Origin: Roseiarcus sp963820095
GTDB taxonomy: Bacteria > Pseudomonadota > Alphaproteobacteria > Rhizobiales > Beijerinckiaceae
Direction: 5' to 3'
DNA: 64,000 nt
Assembly: GCA_963820095.1 (NCBI GenBank)
Contig: CAWFZA010000023.1
Location: 1-64,000, forward strand
A program made the translations under genes and the position numbers. Below are positions 25,461 through 34,970 of the stretch, one piece after another. The notes beneath the pieces were generated by a model. That model made no database searches and was not told where the DNA came from. It saw only the letters and a list, made by a program, of their open reading frames with translations. The number at the start of each line of letters is the position of its first letter. Within the stretch, counting starts at the first letter, position 1.

Positions 25461-26234
25461 GTGGCCGGCTTCATTCCGTACTGCGGCTCTGCCCCTGTGC
25501 CCGGCGCTCTCCACTGGAATCTCGATCCCGGTCTCATCGCAGCCTTGGCGATATTCGCTGTCGCACATTTGAGTTCTGCCCGTGGGCGTGGCGTGCGACC
25601 GCGCGATACTCGGCCGCCTGCGCTTTGGGTGGCTACTTCTCGGCCTCGCGTTCGTTTCCCCGCTCTGCAATTTGAGCGTGGCGCTGTTTTCGGCTCGCGT
25701 CACTCAGCATATGGCGATCGTACTGCTCGCGGCGCCGATGATCGCGCGCGGACTCGTTGCCCGCGCGCCCGTTTGGGCGGCTTCGACTGCCCAATGGGTT
25801 CGCATGGGGAGCGACATTCGTCTTCGCCGCAATCTTCTGGATTTGGCATAGCCCGGCCTTCTACGACGAGACGTTGCGAAACAACGTCGTCTACTGGCTC
25901 GATGCATGTGACGACGGTCGCCGCGGCGCTCGCGTTGTGGGTCGCGGTTTTCACTTCGAGCGCCGCGCTCGCGTTTCTCCTTCTCTTCGCCACCGGCCTG
26001 CAGATGTCGCTGCTTGGCGCTTTGCTGACGTTCGCCGGCGCTCCCTTGTTTTCCGTGCACCAGTTCACCACTGCGGCGTGGGGCCTCACTTGGCTTCAGG
26101 ATCAGCAACTTGGCGGCCTCGTGATGTGGGTGCCCGCTGGATTGCTGCTGACCGGCTATTCGGCTCTCGCCCTCGGCGCCGCCCTGCGTCTGGACGCGCC
26201 GGTTGCTTCGGCAGCGGAAGAGAAGGCCGCTTAA
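25461..26234 (+). CDS. cytochrome c oxidase assembly factor, CtaG (caa3) family, several frameshifts
   Basis: Pieces in three frames join into one multi-span membrane protein: PVPGALHWNLDPGLIAALAI, then GWLLLGLAFVSPLCNLSVALFS and TQHMAIVLLAAPMIARG, then FVFAAIFWIWHSPAFYDETL, then HVTTVAAALALWVAVF, GLQMSLLGALLTFAGAPLF and LGGLVMWVPAGLLL. The T-x-H-M and W-H-x-P motifs and the final QLGGLVMWVP block are those of the caa3-type CtaG family (PF09678), which helps insert copper into oxidases. Frames change near 25590, 25780 and 25900. The GTG start at 25461 is tentative. Its position before an oxidase locus fits. Confidence 0.7.
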   Translation: MAGFIPYCGSAPVPGALHWNLDPGLIAALAIFAVAHLSSARGRGVRPRDTRPPALWVATSRPRVRFPALQFERGAVFGSRHSAYGDRTARGADDRARTRCPRARLGGFDCPMGSHGERHSSSPQSSGFGIARPSTTRRCETTSSTGSMHVTTVAAALALWVAVFTSSAALAFLLLFATGLQMSLLGALLTFAGAPLFSVHQFTTAAWGLTWLQDQQLGGLVMWVPAGLLLTGYSALALGAALRLDAPVASAAEEKAA

Positions 26235-26261
26235 AGCGGCCTTGCGACCTTGGAGGACGGC

Positions 26262-28076
26262 GTGCGGGTCCAGTTGCTCTTTCTCGCCTTGTCCGTCGCG
26301 CTTGCGAGCGCTTCCTCGCGCGGGCCGACGATCTCGCCTCTCTCTCCAAGGATCCGAAGCAATGGGTGATGCCGGCGCGGGACTACGCCAGCACCCGGTT
26401 CAGTCCGCTTGACCAGATCAACGCGTCGAATGTCGGCAAGCTTCAGGCCGCCTGGATGTTTTCGGTCGGAACCCAGCACGGACAGGAGGCTGCGCCGCTC
26501 ATCATCGGCGACACGCTGTATGTCGATCAGCTCCTATCCGAACAAGGTGTTCGCGCTCGATTCGACGACTGGCGATCTCAAGTGGACCTACATCCCAAAC
26601 ACCAATCGCGCTGCTCAGGGCGTCGCCTGCTGCGACGTGGTGACGCGCGGCATCGCCTACGACAACGGCAAGATCTTCCTGGTCACGCTCGACAATCACG
26701 TCGTCGCGCTCGACGCGAAGACCGGCAAGGAGCAGTGGGCGACCAAGACGGGCGAGATCAACCTCGGCGAAACGACGACCGCCGCGCCGTTCGTCGTCGA
26801 AGGGCAAAGTGTTCGTCGGCATCAGCGGCGGCGAGCTGGGGGTCCGCGGCCGCATCACCGCGCTCGACGAGAACACCGGCAAGATCGACTACGTCGCCTA
26901 TTCGACCGGCCCCGACAAGGACGTCCTCATCGGGCCCGACTTCAAGCCATTCTATGACTTCATGAAAGGCAAGGATCTCGGCGTCAGCACCTGGCCGCCG
27001 GACGCCTGGAAGATCGGCGGCGGAACCATGTGGGGCTGGTTCTCCTACGATCCCGATCTCAACCTCCTCTACTACGGAACCTCTAACCCCGGTCCCTGGA
27101 ACTCGAACCAGCGTCCGGGCGACAACCTTTGGACCACGACCCTGTTTGCGCGCGATCCGGATAACGGCGCGGCGCATTGGGCCTATCAGTTCAATCCGCA
27201 CGACCTCTGGGATCATGACGAGATCCAGGAGAACGTGCTCGTCGACCTCGATCTCGACGGCAAGACGAGAAAGGTCCTGCTGCATCCCGGCCGCAACGGC
27301 TTCATGTATGTCATCGACCGGCAGACCGGCGAGGTCCTTTCAGCCGACCCCTACGACGCGATGACGCCTACAAGGGCGTCGACCTGAAGACCGGCCGCAT
27401 CATTCCCAACGAGGAGCTGAAGCCCGATCTCAACCGCACGGTGCGCAATGTCTGCCCCGCCTCGCCCGGCGCGAAGGACTGGCAGCCGACCGCATGGTCG
27501 CCGCGCACGCATCTTCTCTACGTTCCGCATCAGCACCTGTGCATGAACTATCGGACCTCGGAGGTCGGATATATCGCGGGCACGCCCTACGTCGGCGCGA
27601 CGGTCGACATGTTCGCAGGTCCCGGCGGCTACCGCGGCGAATTCATGGCCTGGGACCCTGTCCAGCGAAAGAAGGTCTGGTCGATCAAGGAGAACATGCC
27701 GGTGTGGAGCGGCGCGCTGGTCACGGCCGGCGACGTCGCCTTCTACGGCACGATGGACCGCTGGTTCAAAGCCGTGGACGCCAAGACCGGCAAAGTGCTG
27801 TGGCAGTTCCATCTCGGTTCGGGGACCATCGGTCAGCCGGTCACCTATGAGGGGTCGGACGGCCAGCAATATGTCGCGATCTTGACCGGCGTCGGCGGCT
27901 GGCCGGGCGCCGTCGCCAACGCGCAGATCGATCCGCGCGTGCGCAACGCTGCGCTCGGCTTTGTCGGCGCGACGCAGGACCTGCCGTCCTACACGCAAGG
28001 CGGCGGCGAACTCGTCGTCTTCTCGATTCCCAAACAAGAGGCTGCCGCCCCGTCGACGCCGCAGCACAATCCTTGA
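26262..28076 (+). CDS. PQQ-dependent methanol/ethanol-type dehydrogenase with lanthanide-type motif (XoxF/ExaF-like), several frameshifts
   Basis: A GTG with GGAGG upstream opens a signal peptide (VRVQLLFLALSVALASA); an eight-bladed quinoprotein follows after a frame change: KDPKQWVMPARDYASTRFS, the vicinal cysteines in GVACCDVVTRG, GELGVRGRITALDENTG, then LLYYGTSNPGPWN and FNPHDLWDHDE. In the last motif the catalytic Asp is followed two residues later by a second Asp (D-H-D), the mark of lanthanide-dependent enzymes. Frame breaks lie near 26320, 26545, 26810 and 27360. It would oxidise an alcohol in the periplasm and pass electrons to the cytochrome c genes downstream. Methanol versus longer alcohol preference cannot be settled. 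Confidence 0.85.
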
Positions 28077-28094
28077 GTTGGAGCGAAGCCGACG

Positions 28095-28757
28095 ATGCGC
28101 GCTGTCTTGGTCGCCTCTGTCGTTCTTGCATTCGGCGCCTCGGCCGCGCTCGCCCAACAGGCCGTGGCAAGCCCGACCGGTCAGCCGATTCAGCCCGAGA
28201 CGCTCGCCGCGCTCGAAGCCGGCGTCCCCGCAATTGAAGCGACTCCCGGCGCGAGCGCGCCCTTCTCTGCCTCGGCGAATCCAATTCTGCGCGTGCCCGT
28301 CTCCGGCCTCCATCCAGGAGACGTCTCCTTCGCGCCACAGATCGCCAATCCGCTCGCCAACGACCCGCAGGCGGCGACGCGCGGCATGCAGGATTTCATT
28401 CAGTTCAACTGCGTCGGCTGTCACGCCGCGAACGCCGGCGGCGGCATGGGCCCGGCGCTGAGCGAGGGCCGGTTCATCTACGGTTCGAGCCCCGCGAATC
28501 TGTTCCTCAGCATTTATCAGGGGCGTCCCAACGGAATGCCCGCGTGGGGCGAGCTCCTGCCGGAGTCGACGATTTGGGAGCTCGTCGCCTACGTCGAGAG
28601 CATCGCCCATCCGCCGAGCGCGACATTTGGACGAACGATCTCGCGAACGCCGCCCTCGCCGGCGGTCGAGCAAACCCCGGCCGAGTTCCTGCAGACGCCG
28701 AAACCTTGGAGCTTCACGAGCCGCTTCAGCAACGGCCGGCAGCCAGTGGGAGAGTGA
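28095..28757 (+). CDS. periplasmic cytochrome c, probable electron acceptor of the PQQ dehydrogenase
   Basis: 220 residues, frame intact. Signal peptide MRAVLVASVVLAFGASAALA; haem site CVGCH at about residue 110 in FIQFNCVGCHAANAGGGMG, with likely Met ligand in GRPNGMPAWGELL. A ~90-residue N-terminal region and a proline-rich tail are outside the haem domain. It starts 18 bases after the dehydrogenase stop and just before the oxidase subunit II gene, so it could bridge the two. Confidence 0.85.
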   Translation: MRAVLVASVVLAFGASAALAQQAVASPTGQPIQPETLAALEAGVPAIEATPGASAPFSASANPILRVPVSGLHPGDVSFAPQIANPLANDPQAATRGMQDFIQFNCVGCHAANAGGGMGPALSEGRFIYGSSPANLFLSIYQGRPNGMPAWGELLPESTIWELVAYVESIAHPPSATFGRTISRTPPSPAVEQTPAEFLQTPKPWSFTSRFSNGRQPVGE

Positions 28758-28763
28758 GCGGCG

Positions 28764-29784
28764 ATGCGCTCTCCGAGGCTCATGATCCTATCGACTGCGC
28801 TCTGCGCGGGCGTTCGCGCCTTCTTGTCGCGCAGCCGCATCTCCGATGGATTACCTGCACGCCGACGGCCTGATGGCGAAGAGAATTCTGCCTTTGACGC
28901 AGGCTCTGCTGATTGTCTCCGCCATCGTTGTCGTCATCATCGCGGCGCTTGTCCTGATCGCGGTCCTACGACACGGGCGAGGCGGCGCCGTTGCCGACAC
29001 TCCTCTCCTGGAAAGCCCGGGCAGAGGGTGGATCTCGATCGGCGTCGGCCTCTCCACCGTCGTGCTGGTCGGCTTCGTCGTCTGGACTTCAATCACGATG
29101 GCGCGAAATCGCCAATCCGCCCGACAAGCCCGCCCTGTCGATCGACGTCCGCGGCCATCAATGGTGGTGGGAGTTCGTCTATCAGAACGACGATCCGTCG
29201 CAGATCTTCGTAACCGCGAACGAGATCCACATTCCGGTCGGAAAGCCGGTGCGCTTCACCCTCAACGGCGAAGACGTGATCCACACCTTCTGGGTTCCGA
29301 GTCTCGGCGGAAAGATTCAAATCATTCCCGGGCAGACCAACGTGACCTGGCTTCAGGCCGACAGGCCCGGCGTCTATCGCGGCCAGTGCTCGCAATTTTG
29401 CGGCCAGCAGCACGCGCACATGATTTTCTCCGTTTTCGCCGACAGGCCCGGACGCCTTCGAGGCCTGGCGAGAGAACCAGCTGCGCGCCGCGGCTCAACC
29501 TGCTTCGGACGACGCGCGCCTCGGAGAGCAGCGCTTCATCGTGCGCTGCGGCGCTTGCCACACGGTGCGCGGCACCTTGGCCAACGGCCATGTCGGGCCC
29601 GATCTCACCCACCTCATGTCGCGCACGACGATCGCCGGCGGCGAGCTTGCCCAACAATCCCGGCTACCTGTCCGGCTGGATCGCCAATCCGCAAAATCTC
29701 AAGCCCGGTTCGCTCATGCCCAATCCGGAACTGTCGGGGCCTGATCTCGCGAGCATCCGATCGTTTCTGGTGACGCTCAAGTGA
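28764..29784 (+). CDS. cytochrome c oxidase subunit II with fused cytochrome c (caa3 type), several frameshifts
   Basis: The start (MRSPRLMILSTALCAG) is a lipoprotein-like leader with an LCAG lipobox. Two membrane helices follow (LTQALLIVSAIVVVIIAALV; GVGLSTVVLVGFVVWTS), then the CuA domain: DVRGHQWWWEFVY, IHTFWVPSLGGK and CSQFCGQQHAHM. A C-terminal class I cytochrome c has CGACH and a Met in KPGSLMPNP. Frame breaks at about 28815, 29100, 29455 and 29645. A ribosome site (GGGAGAG) precedes the ATG. The fused haem marks a caa3-type enzyme taking electrons from cytochrome c or directly from the upstream partner. Confidence 0.85.
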
Positions 29785-29794
29785 GGGAAGAGGC

Positions 29795-31750
29795 ATGACC
29801 GCCGCCGAATATGATCGCGTCCCTCATGTTGTCGGCGCGGACTACGAGTTCGCCTGTCGCCCGCTCGCTCGAGCGGATCTGGGAGACGAAGCCCGGCCTT
29901 TACGGCTGGATCTCGACCGTCGACCACAAGGAGATCGGGATCCGCTACATCGTCACGGCCTTCGTCTTTCTCATCGCCGGCGGGCTCGAGGCGCTCATCC
30001 TGCGCCTCCAGCTCGCGCGTCCGAACCAGACGCTGCTGACGCCCGAGCAATACGACGAGCTGTTCTCGATGCACGGCATCACGATGATTTTCCTCTACGC
30101 GTCGCCGGTGCTCTCGGGCTTCAGCAACTATCTCTTTCCGCTGGTTCTGGGCTCGAGGGACATGGCGTTTCCCGCGGCTCAACGCGTTCTCCTACTGGGT
30201 CTATCTGGCGGCCGGGCTCTTCATCTATTCGAGCCTGCTCGTGGCGGCTGCGCCGAACGACGGATGGTTCAACTACGTTCCCTATGCGCTGCGCGAATAC
30301 AATCCAGGGCCGAACCTCGACTTCTATGCGCTGGGAATGATCTTCCTCGGCGTTTCGACGACGGTCGGCGCGGCGAATTTCGTCGTCACCTTCCTGCGCA
30401 TGCGCGCGCCGGGCATGTCGCTCAACCGCGTTCCCGTTCTCACCTGGGGAACGGTGACGATCTCCGCCGGCAACCTTCTCGCCGTTCCGTCGGTCAGCCT
30501 GGCGTTCTTTCTCCTCTGGACCGACCGCCAGTTCGGCACGCATTTCTTTCGCCCGAACAGCGGCGGCCATCCGCTGCTCTGGCAGCATCTCTTCTGGATG
30601 TTCGCGCATCCTTGGGTCTATGTCGTCGTGCTGCCGGCGATGGGGCTCGTTTCCGATTCCCTGCCCTTCTTCTGCCGGAGGCCGCTCGTCGGCTACACGG
30701 CCGTCGTGCTCGGCACGGTGACGACCATGGCGCTCGGCTTCGGCGTCTGGCTGCACCACATGTTCGCAACCGGCATTCCCGTTCCTGGCGCTCGCCTTCT
30801 TCAGCGGCGCGTCCTTCGCCATCGCCATTCCGAGCGCGATCGCGGTGTTCGCCTGGATCGCGACGATCTGGACCGGCCGCCCGGTGCTGACCTGCGGCCT
30901 TTCTCTACTACGCCGGCTTCATCGTCATGTTCGTCATCGGCGGCGTCTCGGGCGTCGTCACCGCCTCCGTGCCCGCCGATCTGCAGGTCACCGACACCTA
31001 TTTCGTGGTGGCCCACATCCATTACGTGCTGATCGGCATCAACCTCTTCGCGGTGCTCGGCGCGTTGCACGTCTGGTTCCCGAAGATGACCGGGCGCCTG
31101 CTCGACGAGACATTCGGCAAGTGGACCTTCGCCGTCATCTTCTTCGGCTTCAATCTGGCGTTTCTGCCGATGCACTGGACCGGGCTCATCGGCATGCCGA
31201 GACGGATCTACACCTATCCGGCAGGCCTCGGATGGGAGACGCCGAACATGATCACGACCGATTGGCGCGTTCGTGCTCGCTTTCGGCATCCTGCTCTTTC
31301 TCATCAATGTCTTTCTGAGCCTGCGCAACGGCCGGCCTGCGGGACCCAATCCCTGGGACGCGCCGTCGCTCGAATGGAGCACGCCGTCGCCGCCGCCGCC
31401 GTACAATTTCCCGGTCATTCCCCGAGATCGCGAGCCGCCATCCGCTCTGGGAGTCGCGCCTTCCACGAAGGCGGCCGCGGTTCCGAACTGCGCACGGGAT
31501 TGGCGCTGGATCACGGCAAGGAGGCGCTTGCGACCACGGCGCTCGACGCCGTTCCCGACGCCATCCTCAAAATGCCCGACGACTCGCCGGCGCCGTTCAT
31601 CGTCACGCTCGCCATGTCGGCCGGTTTCGCCGGCCTTCTCCTGCAAGCCTGGTGGCTGGCGGAATCGGCGCGATCGCGACGCTGGCGGGTCTCCTCGTCT
31701 GGCTTTGGCCTGAGCGCGAGCTCGAGCAGCGCGCGGGAGCGCCGACATGA
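29795..31750 (+). CDS. cytochrome c oxidase subunit I (alternative, CoxN-like), several frameshifts
   Basis: Haem-copper oxidase core pieced from all frames: ISTVDHKEIGIRYIV, MHGITMIFLYASPVLSGFSNY, GSRDMAFP, FWMFAHPWVYVVVLPAMG (His and Tyr of the CuB site kept), VWLHHMFATGIP (CuB His pair) and VVAHIHYVLI (haem ligands). The position of the D-channel Glu holds Trp (HPWVY), and the K-channel Lys position holds Ala (SAIAVFAWIATIW). Breaks near 29860, 30170, 30783, 30895, 31259, 31425 and 31660. GGGAAGAGG precedes the ATG. The C-terminal part ends with an extra membrane segment (LLVWLW). The end overlaps subunit III as ATGA. Confidence 0.87.
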
Positions 31751-32354
31751 CCGACGTCTCTCAACGCCTCGATCTTCCGGTCGGCAGCATCGGACGCCAC
31801 GCCAACGGCTGGTGGGGCATGATGATGCTGATCGTGACCGAAGGCGCGCTCTTCGTCTATCTCCTGTTCGCCTATTACTACGCGGCCGTTCAGCACGAGC
31901 CGCGACTGGCTGCCGGAGGACCTTCCAAACTTCAAGCTGTCGCTGCCCGACACGATCATCCTGCTTTTGAGCAGCGTCGTCGTCTGGCGCGGCGAGTCTC
32001 TTGCTGAAACGGGGGAGAAGCGGCGGCGTCGCGGCGATCTATCTCGCCGTCGGAGCGCTGATGGGGATCGTGTTCATCGCCATCCAGGCGCTGGAATGGG
32101 CGACCAAGAAGTTCACGCCCTTCTCGAGCTCCTACGGGTCGCTCTATTTCACGATCACCGGCTTTCACATGCTGCACGTCGCCGCGGGCGTGATCATCCT
32201 GGCGACCCTCTCGCTCTGGTGCGCGCTCGGCTACTTCGATCGCATCCGCAGCGCGCCGGTCAGCATCGGCGCCATCTACTGGCACTTCGTCGACGCCGTC
32301 TGGCTCGTGCTTTTCTTCACCTTCTACGTCACGCCGCGGCTGGGGCTCGGTTGA
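31747..32354 (+). CDS. cytochrome c oxidase subunit III, frameshifted
   Basis: Starts in the ATGA overlap with subunit I: RHANGWWGMMMLIVTEGALFVYLLFAYYY. After breaks near 31910 and 31995 it continues AAIYLAVGALMGIVFIAIQALEW, YFTITGFHMLHVAAGVIIL and IYWHFVDAVWLVLFFTFYV, the conserved subunit III helices with the W-H-F-V-D-x-V-W signature. About 200 residues after correction, five helices, the short form. Confidence 0.85.
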
Positions 32355-32358
32355 ACCG

Positions 32359-32820
32359 ATGAGCGCGCGCTCCGCCACATCGCCCGATGTTCGCTTCGTC
32401 GCCGCGACGCGGCGGCGCCTGGAGAGGCCTGCTTTGGTACGGGCTGCTCGCTCCGCCCGCTTGTCTGGGCGGTCCAGCTTGAGCTCAACTATGGCCTGGC
32501 CAGCCATGCCTGCTTCCCGGCCGGAGCGCCGCGCGCGAGCTTTCTTCCCGGCTGGGAACGCATATGGGTCGTGCTCCTGGTCGTGAATCTCGTCTGCCTG
32601 GTCTTCTGCGCGATCGGTCTCCTCACCTCGGGATATTCCCGACGTCGCTTGCGCGACGAGCATCCTGTCGAGGGGGAAGTCGGCGGGAGTCGCCTATCCT
32701 TCCGAGGGGCGGCTGAGCGTCATTCGCCGTTTCCGGGCTCCTGGTGAGCGGACTGTTCACGGTCGCCATACTGTTCAACACCCTCTACCTTTGGGCGCTC
32801 TCGACATGCTCGCAGGTCTA
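32359..32820 (+). CDS. small membrane protein of the oxidase cluster (CoxP-like position), frameshifted
   Basis: Pieces: GLLWYGLLAPP, LVWAVQLELNYGLASHACFPAG, RIWVVLLVVNLVCLVFCAIGLL and FAVSGLLVSGLFTVAILFNTLYLWALSTCSQ. This gives about four membrane helices in ~150 residues with conserved-looking Cys residues at the helix ends. The frame changes at least twice (near 32450 and 32700). It sits where the fourth gene of rhizobial alternative oxidase clusters lies, but the family is not firmly recognised. Confidence 0.55.
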
Positions 32821-32835
32821 GCGCCAGCGCGCGCT

Positions 32836-33190
32836 ATGCGCGCCTTGCTCCTCGCGCTGATCGGCTCGACGGCGCTTGGCGCAGGAAAGCCATTCCTCCC
32901 CTGGCGCCGGGATCGCCCGCGCATGGCGCCGCGCTCATCGCCGAGAAGGGCTGCGGCGCCTGCCACATGATCCCCGGCATCGAGGGCGCGAACGGATTGG
33001 TCGGCCCTCCGCTGACGCTGATGGGCAGGCGAATCTTCGTGGCCGGCCTGCTTGCGCAACACGCCGCAGAACCTCGCCGCCTGGGTCCTCGAGCCGCAGC
33101 GCTATCGTGCCGGGCAACGCGATGCCCTCGACCGGTCTCACGCCATCGGAAGCGCTCGACGTCGCGGCCTATCTCGAGACCATTCGATAG
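32836..33190 (+). CDS. small periplasmic cytochrome c, frameshifted
   Basis: Signal peptide MRALLLALIGSTALGA, then, after frame changes near 32885, 33058 and 33108, AALIAEKGCGACHMIPGIEG (haem site CGACH), VGPPLTLMGRR, NTPQNLAAWVLEPQRY, VPGNAMPSTGLTPSEA with the Met ligand, and DVAAYLETIR. This is a complete class I cytochrome c of about 115 residues. It is the second soluble cytochrome of the locus and probably donates to the oxidase. Confidence 0.8.
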
Positions 33191-33201
33191 ATGAGACGGA
33201 G

Positions 33202-33996
33202 ATGAAACATGCGGCGCCCATATCTCGGCGGCGATTGGCGCGGGCTTGTTGACGCCTTGCAGTCGGCGAGTTCTCAGGCCGCGGCCGCGGCGAATTGCCC
33301 GGCGGACCACGACAAGCTCGAGAAGGCGCTGAAGGCGAGCGTGAAGCCGAGCGGCGGCCCGAGCAACGGCGGACTCGACAACAACGAATGGGCGGCGCTG
33401 GTCACACGCGACGGCGCCGTCTGCGCGGTCGCGTTCAGCGGCGCCAAGCCGGACGACCAATGGCCCGGCAGCCGGGCGATCGCGGCGGAGAAGGCCAACA
33501 CCGCGAATGCGGTGAGCCTCGACGGCTTTGCGCTCTCCACCGCCAATCTCTACGCGGGCGCGCAGCCGGGCGGCGTCTCTGTTCGGGCTCGCCTTGAGCG
33601 CGCCGCCCAATCCGGCGGTTCTCTATTCCGGCGATCCGACTCAGTTCGGCTCCGCTTCCGATCCCGTTCGTCGGCAAATCTCTCGGCGGCGTGATCATCT
33701 TCGGCGGCGGGCTTGCGCTTTACGACGGCAAGAGCGTCGTCGGCGCCCTCGGGGTCAGCGGCGACACGTCCTGCGCCGATCACAATATCGCCTGGCGCGT
33801 GCGCCAGGCGCTAGGACTGGACAAGGTTCCCGCCGGCGTTGGCCCGGACCACAACGATGAGATCATCTACGACCTCGCGCCCGACAAGACGAGCGCCTCC
33901 GGCTATGGCCACGCTTTGTGCAAGGGCAAGGAACCCGAGATCGCCGAGCAGATTCACGCCGGCTTCGTGCCGCGCTGGGCGAAGGTGACCAAGTGA
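33202..33996 (+). CDS. HbpS/GlcG-family (PF03928) haem-binding-like exported protein, frameshifted
   Basis: The start MKHAAPIS opens a signal region; further reading in the next frame gives CPADHDKLEKALKASVKPS, NNEWAALVTRDGAVCAVAFSG, then GGVIIFGGGLALYDGKSVVG and ALGVSGDTSCADHNIAWRVR. The GGLxLYDG-x-x-VVGALGVSGD pattern is that of GlcG/HbpS. Such proteins often accompany PQQ-dehydrogenase loci. Breaks near 33225, 33250, 33585 and 33665. Its stop overlaps the GTG start of the next gene. Confidence 0.75.
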
Positions 33997-34838
33997 AGCT
34001 CGCTCTTGGACACAGGGCATCCGCGAAGGTCGTGCGAGTCTTGTCGGTATTCGCCATTGCGACCGCCCTTGGCGCCGGGCCCGCACAATCCGACGAGGCG
34101 CCGTTGAGGGTCTGCGCCGATCCGAATAATCTTCCCTTTTCCAACGCCGCCGGAGACGGTTTCGAGAACAAGATCGCGGGCCTTGTCGCCGATCATCTTC
34201 ATCGGCCGCTGGAGTTCGTCTGGCGCGCCCAGAGGCGCGGGTTCGTGCGCGAGGGATTGAACGCGGGCGAATGCGATCTTGTCGCGGCCATTCCGTCGGG
34301 CGCCCCGATGGCGCTGACCACCCGGCCCTACTACCGATCGACCTACGTGTTCGTCTCCAAGCCCGGGGAACCGCCGGTCTCCTCGCTCGACGACCCGAGC
34401 CTCAAGACGCGGACGATCGGCGTCCAGCTCATTGGCGACGATGGCATGAACTCGCCGCCCGCGCATGCGCTCGCCGAGCGAGGGATCGTCGGAAATGTGC
34501 GCGGGTTCATGGTTTACGGCGACTATCGCGACGACCATCCGCTGTCCGAAATCGTTGATGCGGTCGCCAAAGGAAAGGTCGACGTGGCAGCTGTCTGGGG
34601 TCCGGTGGCTGGTTACTTCGCCGCGAAGGAAAAGCCGCCGCTCGTGGTCACCTCGATCGCTGGCAATCCGGAGGCGCGCCTGCCAATGACCTTCGACATC
34701 GCGATGGGCGTTCGGAGAACTGACAAGGAGCTCAAGGCGCAGGTGGATAGCGCGTTGACCTCGCTTGCCCCGCAAATCAAGACGATCCTTGCGTCCTACG
34801 GCGTGCCCGTCGAATGGGAAGCGACCGCCGATCGATAA
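33993..34838 (+). CDS. XoxJ/MxaJ-like quinoprotein-dehydrogenase-associated periplasmic binding protein
   Basis: 281 residues from a GTG overlapping the previous stop (GTGA). Signal peptide region RVLSVFAIATALGAGPAQS, then a solute-binding type 3 fold: LRVCADPNNLPFSNAAGDGFENKIAGL, ECDLVAAIPSG, TRPYYRSTYVFV, KVDVAAVWGPVAGYF. The N-terminal CADPNNLPFSN block is typical of the family found beside methanol and other PQQ dehydrogenases (TIGR03871), where it may help activate the enzyme. Frame intact. It strongly supports the identity of the upstream dehydrogenase. Confidence 0.87.
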   Translation: MKLALGHRASAKVVRVLSVFAIATALGAGPAQSDEAPLRVCADPNNLPFSNAAGDGFENKIAGLVADHLHRPLEFVWRAQRRGFVREGLNAGECDLVAAIPSGAPMALTTRPYYRSTYVFVSKPGEPPVSSLDDPSLKTRTIGVQLIGDDGMNSPPAHALAERGIVGNVRGFMVYGDYRDDHPLSEIVDAVAKGKVDVAAVWGPVAGYFAAKEKPPLVVTSIAGNPEARLPMTFDIAMGVRRTDKELKAQVDSALTSLAPQIKTILASYGVPVEWEATADR

Positions 34839-34970
34839 GCTCCGCGAAACGGAGATTACAGCGCCAATCCGAGATGCCCTGACCAATTTCTCGAACCTCA
34901 CCGAAAATCCGGCGAAACTCGCCGTTGAGGGCAAGGCAAAGTGGACGGAACTCCCGTTCCGGTTGCATCC

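Noticed and set aside
25461..33996. The respiratory locus as a set of true pseudogenes
   Set aside because: Conserved residues are kept across every break and no in-frame stops or large deletions were seen, so sequence error is at least as likely; kept as genes with breaks noted.
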